From positions 2,579,716 through 2,643,715 of the forward strand of contig NZ_LN929908.1 of NCBI RefSeq assembly GCF_001494595.1: DNA of 64,000 nt. The letters are read 5' to 3'. The position numbers were made by a program, and so were the translations under genes. Source of the stretch: Mycobacterium sp. M26 (GTDB lineage: Bacteria > Actinomycetota > Actinomycetes > Mycobacteriales > Mycobacteriaceae). Positions 28,068 through 37,358 of the stretch are shown piece after piece. The notes under the pieces are model-generated. The model was not told where the DNA came from and searched no databases. It saw only the letters and a list, made by a program, of their open reading frames with translations. How positions within the stretch are numbered: position 1 is the first letter of the stretch; the number at the start of each line of letters is the position of its first letter.

Positions 28068-29087
28068 CTAGACCGGCACCAGGCTCAGCAGCAGATCGGG
28101 CCCGATCCGGTCGACACCGTCGTAGCGCCAGCGCAGCGCCTTGGCAATACTGGGCACCCCCACGTCGTCGACGGCGGTGACCGGTCCACCCAGCAGGATC
28201 GGCGCGACGTAGGACAGGATCCGGTCGATCACCCCGGCACGCAGGAACGCACCCGCCAGCGTCGGGCCACCTTCGAGCAGGACGTCGGTGCGATCCGACA
28301 ACGCGCGGATCACCTCGTGCGGATCGTGGGTGCGGATCACCATGGTGCGCGAATCATCGTTGAGCACATTGGCTTCCGTCGAGATCTCGCGCTTGCCTAC
28401 CACCACCCGAAGCGGCTGGCGGTCGGCCAGGCCACCACCGGGCAGCCGCGCGGTCAGCGTCGGATTGTCGACGAACACCGTTCCGGTTCCCACCACGATG
28501 GCATCTGCCGCCGCACGGCGCCGGTGCACATCGGCGCGGGCGGATTCGCTGGTGATCCACTGCGAGGACCCGTCGGCGGCGGCGCTGCGCCCGTCGACAC
28601 TGGTGGCGAACTTCCAGGTGACATGCGGTCGACCGGTGCGCTGCTTGTGCAACCACTCGCGCAGCGGACCGGTGACGACCTCCTGGGCGCACACCCCGTC
28701 ACTGACCGTGATCCCCGCGGCCCTGAGTCGGCTGGCTCCCCCGGCGGCCACCGGATTGGGATCGGCGACCGCGTACACCACCGCGGCCACCCCGGCGTTG
28801 ATCAGGGCGTCCACACAGGGTGGGGTGCGGCCGTGATGATTACACGGCTCGAGGGTGACCACCGCGGTACCGCCCCTGGCGAGTTGTCCCGCCGCGCGCA
28901 GTGCCACCACCTCGGCGTGCGGACCACCCGTCGGCTCAGTGCCGCCGACACCGACGACATCGCCCTCCGGGCCCAGGATCACCGCTCCCACAGGCGGATT
29001 CGGATACGTCGCGCCTTTGACCCGCTGCGAACGCTCCACGGCCAGCCGCATCGCGGCCTCGATCACCGCCGGCGCCGGAGCGGTCAT
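28068..29087 (-). CDS. ribD: bifunctional riboflavin deaminase/reductase RibD (RibG)
   Basis: Second and third steps of riboflavin synthesis. The N-terminal deaminase domain has zinc ligands in GGPHAEVVAL and LEPCNHHGRTPPC; the C-terminal reductase domain (about residues 150-339) carries VTWKFATSVDGRSAA and TDVLLEGGPTLAGAFL. Length 339 is normal. The ATG at 29087 overlaps the rpe stop by four bases (ATGA), the order seen in M. tuberculosis (Rv1408-Rv1409). The NADPH reductase half is complete. Confidence 0.95.
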   Translation of the reverse strand: MTAPAPAVIEAAMRLAVERSQRVKGATYPNPPVGAVILGPEGDVVGVGGTEPTGGPHAEVVALRAAGQLARGGTAVVTLEPCNHHGRTPPCVDALINAGVAAVVYAVADPNPVAAGGASRLRAAGITVSDGVCAQEVVTGPLREWLHKQRTGRPHVTWKFATSVDGRSAAADGSSQWITSESARADVHRRRAAADAIVVGTGTVFVDNPTLTARLPGGGLADRQPLRVVVGKREISTEANVLNDDSRTMVIRTHDPHEVIRALSDRTDVLLEGGPTLAGAFLRAGVIDRILSYVAPILLGGPVTAVDDVGVPSIAKALRWRYDGVDRIGPDLLLSLVPV

Positions 29088-29770
29088 AGCACCAGATGCG
29101 GTGAGGCGGCACCGGCCTGTCGGCGCAGGGCCTCCACCGCCGCACCCGGGTCCTTGGCCCCGTAGACCGCCGAGCCCGCCACGAAGCAGTCCACCCCGGC
29201 CGCTGCGGCCTGTTCGATGGTGTCGGCGTTGATCCCGCCGTCGATCTCCACCACGATCGTCAGCTCGCCCGAATCCACCAGGCGGCGCGCGGTCTCGACC
29301 TTGGCCAGCACCTCGGGGATGAAGCTCTGCCCGCCGAATCCGGGTTCCACCGACATCACCAGCAGCGTGTCGAAGTCCCGCAGGATTTCCAGATAGGGCT
29401 CCAGCGGGGTACCCGGCTTGACCGAGAGACCGGCCTTGGCCCCCGCGGCGCGGATGTCGCGGGCCACCCCGACGGGATTGTCGGTCGCCTCGGCGTGGAA
29501 GGTCACGTTGTAGGCGCCGGCCTCGGCGTAGCCTGGAGCCCAGCGGTCCGGGTTCTCGATCATCAGATGGCAGTCCATCGGAATGTCGGTGGCTTTGAGC
29601 AGGCTCTCGACCACGGGCAGCCCGAGGGTCAGGTTCGGCACGAAATGCGCGTCCATGACGTCCACATGCAGCCAGTCCGCGCCTTCGACAGCCGCGGCCT
29701 CCTCGGCGAGGCGGGCGAAATCGGCGGACAGGATCGACGGTGCGATGAGTGGTCGGGACGGCGTAACCAT
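29084..29770 (-). CDS. rpe: ribulose-phosphate 3-epimerase
   Basis: Pentose-phosphate enzyme interconverting ribulose 5-phosphate and xylulose 5-phosphate; ribulose 5-phosphate is also a riboflavin precursor, which fits its coupling to ribD. The 228-residue TIM barrel shows IAPSILSADFARL, the metal-binding WLHVDVMDAHFVPN, HLMIENPDRW and the catalytic region MSVEPGFGGQSF, EIDGGINADT. ATG 29770; 21 bases downstream of rsmB. Confidence 0.96.
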   Translation of the reverse strand: MVTPSRPLIAPSILSADFARLAEEAAAVEGADWLHVDVMDAHFVPNLTLGLPVVESLLKATDIPMDCHLMIENPDRWAPGYAEAGAYNVTFHAEATDNPVGVARDIRAAGAKAGLSVKPGTPLEPYLEILRDFDTLLVMSVEPGFGGQSFIPEVLAKVETARRLVDSGELTIVVEIDGGINADTIEQAAAAGVDCFVAGSAVYGAKDPGAAVEALRRQAGAASPHLVL

Positions 29771-29791
29771 GGCAGTCAGCCTAAAGGGGGC

Positions 29792-31300
29792 TCAGGGCAG
29801 CTTCTGCAACGCGGCGGCGAACATGGCGTCGGTGCCGTGCCGGTGCGGCCACAACTGCACGTACGGGCCGGGCCCGAGCCCGTCGACCGGGGCGAACAGC
29901 GGCCGGGTGTCCAGCGCGGTCACCGGCTGACGCCGCAGCGCATCGGACACCACCCCGACGGTCTCGGCTAGATGCGGTGAGCAGGTGGCGTACAACACCA
30001 CCCCACCGGGGCGGACCAGCCGGATCGCCGCGGCCAGCAGTTCGCGCTGCAGCTTGGCCAGGGCCGGCACGTCGGCAGGAGTGCGCCGCCAGCGGGCCTC
30101 CGGGCGCCGGCGCAGCGCCCCGAGCCCGGTGCACGGCGCGTCGACCAGCACCCGGTCGAAGCTGTCGGGCTCCAGCGCAGACTCGCGGCCGTCGACCCTG
30201 AGCACCTCGACCGGCAGTCCCCGGGTGTTGAGCTCGACCAGGTCGGCCCGGCGCGGGGCGGGCTCGATCGCGGTGACGGTGCCACCCTGCTGGGCGGCGA
30301 TCGCGGCGATCAGGGCGGTCTTGCCGCCCGGGCCCGAGCACAGATCCAGCCACCGTCCGCCGTCCGCGCCGATCACCGGGGCCAAGGTCAGGGCGCGGGC
30401 CACCAGCTGGCTGCCCTCGTCCTGCACCAGGGCCTTGGCATCGCGGACCGCCGCCAGCTGACCGGGGTCACCGCCGGACAGGTACACCGCGTACGGCGAG
30501 TAGCGGCCGACGGTGGCATCGGCTTCCTGCGCGAGATCCTCGGCGGTGAGCACGCCCGGGCGGGCGGCCAGGTGCACGGCGGGGCGGGCGTCGTCGGCGG
30601 CCAGCGCGGCATCCAGTTCCCCCGCGTCGGCGCCCAGCGCGTCGGTGAACGCCTGGGCGATCCAGCGCGGATGGGCGTGCACGAAGGCCGCATGGCCCAC
30701 CGGATCACTGTCCAGCGGGGGCGCCAGCTCCGCCACCCAGGACGCCTCGTCGCGGCCGGAGATCGTCCGCAGCACACCGTTGACGAAACCTGCTCGTGCA
30801 CTGTCGAATTCGATGCCGGCCTGCTCGACGGTGGTGGACACCGCGGCGTGCGGGGCCACGCTGGTGCGCAGCAGCTGATAGCTGCCCAGCCGCAGCAGAT
30901 CGAGCAGCACCGGGTCGATCTGGTCAGCCGGCCGGCCCGCCGCGGCGGCGATCACCGCGTCGAGCAGGCCGCGCGTGCGGGACGTGCCGTAGGCCAGTTC
31001 GGTGGCGAAGGCCGCGTCCCGGCCGCTGATCCCCCGCTCGGCCAGCAGGGCGGGCAAGACGAGGTTGGCGTAGGCGTCCCGTTCGGAGACCGCGCGCAAC
31101 ACGTCGAAGGCGACCTGGCGGGCGGGATCCAGCGGAGTACGGCGCGGACGCCGGGGCGGCCGTTGCTGGCCGGGGTCGCGGCGCGGCGGCCCACCGGCCT
31201 TCCCGTCCCGACCGTCGCGCCCTCGGCCGTGAAAAGGTTTGCCGCTGCTGCCTTTTCCGCGGTCCCGGTCGCGTCCGCCGCGGGGTGAGTGTTCGCTCAT
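29792..31300 (-). CDS. rsmB: 16S rRNA (cytosine-5)-methyltransferase RsmB/Fmu (NOL1/NOP2/Sun family)
   Basis: SAM-dependent methyltransferase for C967 of 16S rRNA in E. coli. The 502 residues begin with a basic, Gly/Arg-rich low-complexity tail (about 1-58), then an NusB-like RNA-binding domain (about 59-190), then the Rossmann methyltransferase with LDLCSGPGGKT and the two catalytic cysteines in VDAPCTGLGALRRRPEARW and LYATCSPH. Overlaps fmt by four bases (ATGA), the conserved fmt-fmu pair of translation-related genes. Confidence 0.94.
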   Translation of the reverse strand: MSEHSPRGGRDRDRGKGSSGKPFHGRGRDGRDGKAGGPPRRDPGQQRPPRRPRRTPLDPARQVAFDVLRAVSERDAYANLVLPALLAERGISGRDAAFATELAYGTSRTRGLLDAVIAAAAGRPADQIDPVLLDLLRLGSYQLLRTSVAPHAAVSTTVEQAGIEFDSARAGFVNGVLRTISGRDEASWVAELAPPLDSDPVGHAAFVHAHPRWIAQAFTDALGADAGELDAALAADDARPAVHLAARPGVLTAEDLAQEADATVGRYSPYAVYLSGGDPGQLAAVRDAKALVQDEGSQLVARALTLAPVIGADGGRWLDLCSGPGGKTALIAAIAAQQGGTVTAIEPAPRRADLVELNTRGLPVEVLRVDGRESALEPDSFDRVLVDAPCTGLGALRRRPEARWRRTPADVPALAKLQRELLAAAIRLVRPGGVVLYATCSPHLAETVGVVSDALRRQPVTALDTRPLFAPVDGLGPGPYVQLWPHRHGTDAMFAAALQKLP

Positions 31301-32226
31301 GTCGCCTGGACCGTCTCATCGAGCCGTGCTCCGCGGGCCCAGTCGGCGGCATTCATCGGCTTCTTGCCGGGCGGCTGCACCTGTCCGAGTAGCACCGGCT
31401 GCGAGCCGGTACCCACCCGCACCGCCGCACGCTCAGCCCGGATCTGCCCTGGCGCCAACGGATCTCCCGCCTCATCGACGGTCACCGGCCCGACCTTCAC
31501 CCGGATATCGCCGACCATCGTCCACGCACCGGGGGCGGGCGTCACGGCACGGATCCGGCGGTCGACGACGTGGGCGGGCAGCTCCCAGCGGATGCGCGCC
31601 TCCTCGACTGTGATCTTGGGCGCCACGCTGATGCCCTCGGCGGGCTGCGGCACCGGGGTCAGTGTGCCGTCCTCGATCCCGTCCAGCGTGGTCTCCAGCA
31701 ATCCGGCGCCCGAGGTCGCCAGCCTGCCCAGCAGGTCTCCGGCAGTGTCGGCGGGACGGATGGTCTCGGTGACCACGCCGTAGACCGGGCCGGAGTCCAG
31801 GCTGGGTTCGATGAGGAAAGTCGTTGCGCCCGTGACGGTGTCACCGGCGGCGATGGCGGCCTGCACGGGGGCGGCACCGCGCCAGGCGGGCAGCAGCGAG
31901 AAGTGCAGGTTGACCCAGCCCCGCGGCGGCACGGCCAGCAGCGCCTCGCTGAGCAGCGCGCCGTAGGCCACCACGGCGCAGCAGTCGGGGCCGAGGTCGG
32001 TGAGTTCGGCGATGAACTCCGGGGAGTTCGGCCGCGGCGGCCGCAACACCGGGATCCCTGAGTCGAGCGCCAGTTGCGCCACCGGCGACGGCGCCGGTTT
32101 GCCGCGCCGGCCCGCGGCCGCGTCGGGACGGGTCAGCACGGCGATGACCTCATGTCGCGGCGAGTCGAGGAACCGCTGCAGCGACGGCAGTGCCGGTTCG
32201 GGTGTCCCTGCGAAAACGATGCGCAT
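31297..32226 (-). CDS. fmt: methionyl-tRNA formyltransferase
   Basis: Formylates initiator Met-tRNA using 10-formyl-tetrahydrofolate. The 309 residues show MRIVFAGTPEPALPSL, the catalytic Asn-His-Asp set in WVNLHFSLLPAWRGAAPVQ and the C-terminal tRNA-binding domain (after about 205). Normal length. The ATG at 32226 lies only three bases after the LemA stop, and the gene overlaps rsmB at its end, so LemA, fmt, rsmB and rpe are likely on one message. Confidence 0.96.
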   Translation of the reverse strand: MRIVFAGTPEPALPSLQRFLDSPRHEVIAVLTRPDAAAGRRGKPAPSPVAQLALDSGIPVLRPPRPNSPEFIAELTDLGPDCCAVVAYGALLSEALLAVPPRGWVNLHFSLLPAWRGAAPVQAAIAAGDTVTGATTFLIEPSLDSGPVYGVVTETIRPADTAGDLLGRLATSGAGLLETTLDGIEDGTLTPVPQPAEGISVAPKITVEEARIRWELPAHVVDRRIRAVTPAPGAWTMVGDIRVKVGPVTVDEAGDPLAPGQIRAERAAVRVGTGSQPVLLGQVQPPGKKPMNAADWARGARLDETVQAT

Positions 32227-32229
32227 GGG

Positions 32230-32766
32230 TTACTTCGGCACCTGATAGAACTCACGTTGCTTGACCCCCGCCATCCCGGCCACAAACATCCACGGGATGG
32301 TGGTGGTGAGTTTGTTCACCGTGGCCACCGCATCGTTGTAGTACTGGCGGGCGAAGGCCAGCTTGTCCTCGGTGTCGGCGAGGTTCTGCTGCAGGTTCAG
32401 GAAGTTGTTCGACGAGTTGAGCTGCGGGTAGCTCTGCCCGAGCGCGAGCACCTGCCCCACCGCGGTGTCGAATTCCTTTTCCGCTGCACCGCGTTGCGCC
32501 ACCGACTTACCGCTGGTCGCCGCGGCCAGGGCGGTCTGCGCGTCGGCGACGTGGTCGAGGATCGCCTTCTCGTGGGCGGCGAAGGTCTGCACCGTGCTGA
32601 TCAGGCTGGGGATCAGCGACGCACGGCGGGTCAACTGCACGTCGATACCGCCGAGCGCCTCATCGACATGGACGTCGGCCGCCCGAACCTTGTTGTAGCC
32701 CAGCACGAATCCGCCGAGCACCAACACTGCGATCAGCAGCACCACTACGAGCACGAAGGTCACCAT
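32230..32766 (-). CDS. LemA family protein
   Basis: A 178-residue LemA protein: one N-terminal transmembrane helix (about residues 3-24, FVLVVVLLIAVLVLGG) followed by a helical-bundle domain with FDTAVGQVLALGQSYPQL, NFLNLQQNLADTEDKLAFAR and the conserved YYNDAVATVN. The function of the family is unknown. The ATG at 32766 would normally overlap the stop of the upstream DUF2207 gene (TGA 32762-32760), but in this sequence the upstream frame runs straight into LemA, giving one open frame of 791 codons. LemA and DUF2207 genes are commonly adjacent. Confidence 0.88.
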   Translation of the reverse strand: MVTFVLVVVLLIAVLVLGGFVLGYNKVRAADVHVDEALGGIDVQLTRRASLIPSLISTVQTFAAHEKAILDHVADAQTALAAATSGKSVAQRGAAEKEFDTAVGQVLALGQSYPQLNSSNNFLNLQQNLADTEDKLAFARQYYNDAVATVNKLTTTIPWMFVAGMAGVKQREFYQVPK

Positions 32767-34605
32767 GACCCGCCTCCTCCTCCGCCGCCGCCGCCACCGC
32801 CACCACCGCTGAACCCGCCGCCGCCTCCACTGCTGCTGCTGGACGCCGCCGCCTCCACTGCTGCTGCTGGACGACGACTGCGACGCGGAGTAGGCGCTGA
32901 TCGAGGACGACAATGCCGACTCGAAGCTGTCGAAACTAGCACCACCACCGGTCGAGGAATGCCAGCTGGTCCCCGACGACGAGTGATACCAGTCGGGTTG
33001 CGGCGGCACCTCCTGGGTGGCGGCCTGATACTTGCGGGCCCACAGCGCCGCCACGCCACCGGCGACGGCGAACGGGATGTAGGCGGTGTAGAGGTCCTTG
33101 CGGGCAGCGAAATCGAAGCGCGACTCGGCCGAGTCGGTGGCCAGCATCCGGTGGAAACCGCCGATCTGCGACCACAATTGGCGCCCGGCGGCGGTGCGTC
33201 GGCTCCCGACGCCGCTGCGCCAGGCGGGTGCGGTGAGGATGAAGAACACCGCGAACGGCAGGCCCCACAGCGTGATCGGGAAGAACCAGCGGAAGAATCC
33301 GCAGACCGCCAGGGCCAGCGCCACGAAGTTGGCGAATCGCAGCCACAATTCGGCGCGGCGCTTGACCATGAGGCCTTCGTCGAAGGCCCACTTGCGGACC
33401 GAGGTCGCCATGTCGGCCTTGGCTGTGGTGAGCTTCTTGCCCGCCGTCACTGTGCCGTTGGCGTCGAACTCGCGGCCGGGCCCCAGCACGCCGAGCGCCG
33501 AGGCGATGTCGACACTGACCGGGTCCACGTCGGCCCAGGCGGCCTTCTCCGCAGTGCCGCGCACGGTCCACTTCTTGGAGCCGACCTGGTTGAGGGACAC
33601 CAGTTTGCGCTCGCCGAGGTAGAACAGCGTCGCCGTCACTCCGCTCTCGGGCACCTTCTCGGTGCGGATGTACTCGCACTGCACCGGCCCGAGGCCCGGC
33701 GGCGGGGCGTACTGCAGCGGGAATCCCGGCGAGGGTTCGACGGTGGTCCGCCACCACAGGAAGCCACCCAGGCCCGCGGCCAGCGTCAGCCCCAGCAGCC
33801 ACACGGTGCCGGGCACCGAGCGTCCCAGCACCCGGTCCCAGTGATAGGACCACGGCAGTTCGGCGCGCGCCGGGGTCGGGACGTCGACAGCCGCCCGCAC
33901 CGTCACCGGCGTGCGCGGCGGAAGCGCCGTCGCCGACAACCGGACCGTGTCGCCGTCGACGGTCAGAGCGCTGCAGGCGCGGCCCACTCCCGTGCCGACC
34001 GAACACTGCGCACCGGGGACCCCGCCGGGCAGGGTGATGGTGATGTCGGCGCGGTCGATCTGGTTGTTCCACGCCGGGGCGATGACGTTCCAGAAGAATG
34101 CCGACGGCGCCGACTGGCTACCGGTCGTGGACGCGAAGGTCTTGTTGGCGCCGGTGCTCCCGGGATCGAGCACGCCGTCGATGGTGTAGCTGATCCGGAA
34201 CACGTGGGTGCCGTAGTCGAGGAGCCGGTGCGGATCGCCGATCTTGGCCACCCGGAAACGCTCGCCACTCTCCCACAGCATCTGGTACGGGATCGGCTGG
34301 TCGTCCATCAGGATTTCGGTGACCTGCGGGATCTGCCGGACGTGTGGGTCGTTCTGGTTGGCGATGTCCCAGTAGCGGAAGATTCCGTGCCGGTCGCCGG
34401 GGAACTTGCCGGTGATGATCTCGGTTGCCGCCAGCCGGCCGTCGCGGTCGACGACGAAGTCGGCGCGGTAGTTGGTGATCACCACCGGGTCGTAGACGGC
34501 GCCGCTGCTGCTGGGCAGGAAACTGAATGCCACCGGCCACAGCAGGCCAATCATCATGAGCAGCAACGAGATCGACCACGCGATGGCACGGCCGAACGCC
34601 TTCAT
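32760..34605 (-). CDS. DUF2207 membrane protein, frameshifted by a 28-bp duplication
   Basis: DUF2207 family protein: an N-terminal hydrophobic segment (about 8-32), a long extracytoplasmic domain starting YDPVVITNYRADFVVDRDG, a transmembrane helix near WLLGLTLAAGLGGFLWW, further helices, and a Ser/Gly-rich tail. As read, the frame loses the expected tail after position 32845 and continues as an Arg/Trp/Gln-rich stretch into LemA. Deleting one 28-bp unit restores 605 codons plus stop, ending GGFSGGGG...GGSW at TGA 32762-32760, the normal tail of this family. Either the strain makes a DUF2207-LemA fusion, or the copy is an artefact. Start ATG 34605, 29 bases downstream of the priA stop. Confidence 0.82.
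32817..32872. repeat. 28-bp perfect tandem duplication (frame-breaking)
   Basis: Bases 32817-32844 are repeated exactly at 32845-32872. The unit encodes part of the Ser/Gly tail of the DUF2207 protein. Because 28 is not a multiple of three, the copy shifts the downstream frame; one unit fewer gives a clean 606-codon gene. Confidence 0.95.
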
Positions 34606-34634
34606 GACACCTCCGCTGTGTGTTCTGCCCGGGA

Positions 34635-36635
34635 TTACCCTATGTGCAAAGGGTCGATCTGTACCCGAACCGCCTCGTGATCGTGGCGGGCGCTGGCGAT
34701 CGCGATGGCGTGGCGGAGCGACGCGGCCAGCGCCAGGCCCTCGTCCCGGCCCACCCGGATCAGCATCCGGATGGCGGGCTCCCCCGCGGTCATCGCTGGT
34801 GGCCGGCGCACTCCGAGGGGCAGGTCGACCGGGCCGAGCAGGTCGGCGTCCTCGGGCAGTTCGGCGTGGTCGAGCAGCGCGGCCACCGCCGCGGAGCTGC
34901 CGTCGACCGCGGCCATGTGCACGCTCGGCGGTAGACCGACCTCGGTGCGGGCCTCCAGTTCTGCCTCAGCGTGCCCGACCGGATCCCACTTGACCAGGGC
35001 CTGCACCGTGGGAATGGTCGACTCGGCGACCGCGGCCACCACGCCGCCATCGCCGCGGGGTTGAACCAGCGCGGCCGCGGCCATCCACCGCCGCAGGGTG
35101 TCCTCGGCGGCGCGCAGATCCTGCCGTCCCAGCATGGCCCAGCTGTCGAGCAGCAGCGCGGCGCCGTACCCGTCGGGGGCGCGCGGCTCGGCACCCGGGG
35201 TGGCGACGACGAGCGCAGGACCGGGACCGATCTGGCTGTGCACCGAATCTCCGGCCGAGGTCACCACCGGAGTGCCCGGGAAGGCCCGGCCCATCTCCTC
35301 CGCGGTGCGCCGTGCGCCGACGACGACTGCGCGGATCGCGTCGGAGCCGCACCGCCCGCAGCGCGGGGCCGGGTCGATGCGACCGCACCATCGGCATACC
35401 GCTCCGGCTCCGGCGCCGGACAGCGAAAGCGGGCCGGTGCAGTGCCGGCAACGCGCGACGGTACGGCACCGTGCACAGGCGATCGCGGGGACGTAGCCGC
35501 GGCGGGGCACCTGGATCAGGACGGGTGCGCCGCGCTCGACGGCGGCGCGGGCGGCCCGCAGTGCCACCGACGGCAGCCGTGCCGTCCGGGCGGCGGGATC
35601 ACGCTCCTCGGCATACCCGCCGTCCTCGAGGGCCACCACCCGCGGTGAGCAGGCCCGCACCACCGGCCGGGGCGCCACCAGGTCGTGCGCCCACCCGCTG
35701 CGGACCAGAGCGTGCGCCTCGGTGGTGCGGGCGTAGCCACCGATCACCGCGGCGCAGCGCAGCTGATGCGCGCGCAGCATCGCGACCTCACGGGCATGCG
35801 GGTAGGGCGCACGCGGCTCGGCCAGGGTGTCGTCGCCGTCGTCCCAGACGATGACCAGCCCGAGCCGCTCCACCGGGGCGAATACCGCACTGCGGGTGCC
35901 GATCACCAGCCGGGCCTGCCCGCGCAGCACCGACAGCCAGCGCCGGTAGCGCGCCGACGGTCCCAGGCCGGCCGATAGCGCCACCACGGCGGACTGGTCG
36001 ATCCGTGCGGTGGCCGCGGCGAACAGCGCGTCGATATCGCGCTGGTCGGGTACGACTGCCAGCACCCCGTAACCGCCGCTGACCGCGGCGGCGGCGGCCT
36101 CGGCGATCCGGTCGCACCACTGCTCGCCGGGCAGCGCCTGCCAGACCGCCCGCGCGGCGCGGCCCTCCCGCAGGGCCTCCAGAAACTGCTCGCCGCGCCC
36201 GTAGCGGGCCCAGCCGGCGGGGTCGACGGGATCGATCACCGGCAGCAACGGGGTGGCGGCCTCGGTCTTCTCGGCGCGGGCGTGCCGCGGCGGGATCGCC
36301 AGCCGTAGGACGTCGGGGCGGGTGCCGGCATAGCGGGCCGCGACCGCGTCAACCAGCCGGCGCACCTCGGGGGTGAGGACCGGTTCGGCCGAGATCACCC
36401 GGTCCAGCCAGCCGAGCTGACCGACATGGTCGGTGTCCGAGCGGCGTTCGAGCACGAAGGCGTCCACCAGCCGGCCGTGGAACCGGACCCGGACCCGCAC
36501 GCCGGGCTGGGCGTCATCGGACTGCTCGGCCGACACCAGATAGTCGAACTCACGGTCCAAGTGCGGCACCGACAGCATCGGCAACACCCGGGCGATGGGT
36601 TCGTGCTCAGCGGCCTGCCGGTGGGAGGTGCTCAC
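34635..36635 (-). CDS. priA: PriA-like primosomal protein N' (helicase motifs degenerate)
   Basis: Replication-restart protein of 666 residues from GTG 36635. The N-terminal DNA-binding domain (VLPMLSVPHLDREFDYLV, VRVRFHGRLVDAFVLER) and the eight zinc cysteines (CARC, CRHC, CRWC, CGRC at about 410-465) are intact. The helicase core is degenerate: no GxxxxGK Walker A is present, and the DEEH box is replaced by VIVWDDGDD. This loss is known for actinobacterial PriA, so it probably acts as a loader without ATP-driven unwinding. Followed by the DUF2207/LemA pair and then fmt. Confidence 0.9.
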   Translation of the reverse strand: MSTSHRQAAEHEPIARVLPMLSVPHLDREFDYLVSAEQSDDAQPGVRVRVRFHGRLVDAFVLERRSDTDHVGQLGWLDRVISAEPVLTPEVRRLVDAVAARYAGTRPDVLRLAIPPRHARAEKTEAATPLLPVIDPVDPAGWARYGRGEQFLEALREGRAARAVWQALPGEQWCDRIAEAAAAAVSGGYGVLAVVPDQRDIDALFAAATARIDQSAVVALSAGLGPSARYRRWLSVLRGQARLVIGTRSAVFAPVERLGLVIVWDDGDDTLAEPRAPYPHAREVAMLRAHQLRCAAVIGGYARTTEAHALVRSGWAHDLVAPRPVVRACSPRVVALEDGGYAEERDPAARTARLPSVALRAARAAVERGAPVLIQVPRRGYVPAIACARCRTVARCRHCTGPLSLSGAGAGAVCRWCGRIDPAPRCGRCGSDAIRAVVVGARRTAEEMGRAFPGTPVVTSAGDSVHSQIGPGPALVVATPGAEPRAPDGYGAALLLDSWAMLGRQDLRAAEDTLRRWMAAAALVQPRGDGGVVAAVAESTIPTVQALVKWDPVGHAEAELEARTEVGLPPSVHMAAVDGSSAAVAALLDHAELPEDADLLGPVDLPLGVRRPPAMTAGEPAIRMLIRVGRDEGLALAASLRHAIAIASARHDHEAVRVQIDPLHIG

Positions 36636-36656
36636 CTGCTCCCGCCCGGTTGTGGG

Positions 36657-37304
36657 TCATCGGCCCTGCGCCCCTTGGCGTTCGGCATCGTCGAAGACTA
36701 CCGATGCGGCGGGCCGCTGGCCCCGGCTGCGCTTACGCGAGGTGTAGTTGGCCACGGCCGCAAACGCTCCGTCCACCCCGGTGGGCGACGCGTCGTAGGT
36801 CAGGGACTTCCCTGGTGCGAAGCCGAGGTCGGTTCCGACGTCGATAGCGTCCATGTTGGCGCCGAGGAACACGAAGTCCCAGTCGTAGACCTTCTCCTGT
36901 TGCGAAATGAGCGCGCGCACAGCCTCTTTGGTCCACTCCTGGCTGGCGTTCTCGTGCCCGTCGGTCATCACAACAATGGTGACGTCGCCCGGCCTGTCCT
37001 GTTCGGGCAAAGCCGCCAGGGCAGTTCCGACCTCGGTGACGAACCGGCCCACGGCGTCGAGCAGCGCGGTCATCCCGCGTGGCTCCAACGTCAGCGACGG
37101 AACGTCCTCGACGGGCCGGTTCTGATAGACGACGTCGTAGACGTTGTCGAACTGTGCCAACGTCACCAATGTGGTCCCGGGCTGGCCCCGTTGGGCGGCG
37201 ATGTAGGCATCGAAGCCGCCGCGGGTGTCGTCGGCGATCGACTCCATCGAGCCGGAGCGGTCGAGCAGTGCGGCGATCAGCGCAACATCGGGATTGGTCA
37301 TCAT
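36657..37304 (-). CDS. von Willebrand factor type A domain protein
   Basis: A 215-residue protein consisting almost entirely of one vWA domain. The metal-ion-dependent adhesion site is intact: LLDRSGSM (DxSxS), Thr in RGMTALLDAVGRF, and Asp in VVMTDGHENAS. No signal peptide or transmembrane helix, so it is probably cytoplasmic and acts as a protein-interaction module; the partner is unknown. ATG 37304 is preceded by GGAG; ATG 37301 is immediately in frame. Lies between a YhhN-like gene and priA on the same strand with short gaps. Confidence 0.85.
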   Translation of the reverse strand: MMTNPDVALIAALLDRSGSMESIADDTRGGFDAYIAAQRGQPGTTLVTLAQFDNVYDVVYQNRPVEDVPSLTLEPRGMTALLDAVGRFVTEVGTALAALPEQDRPGDVTIVVMTDGHENASQEWTKEAVRALISQQEKVYDWDFVFLGANMDAIDVGTDLGFAPGKSLTYDASPTGVDGAFAAVANYTSRKRSRGQRPAASVVFDDAERQGAQGR

Positions 37305-37358
37305 GACTCCTCGTCGGTCGGTTGAGCGCACGCTATCGACGGCCACCGACAAGAAGTT

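Noticed and set aside
32761..32820. Run of CCG/CCT repeats as a separate microsatellite
   Set aside because: In the minus strand it encodes the natural poly-glycine tail of DUF2207 proteins, so it is ordinary coding sequence; the 28-bp copy next to it is the unusual part.
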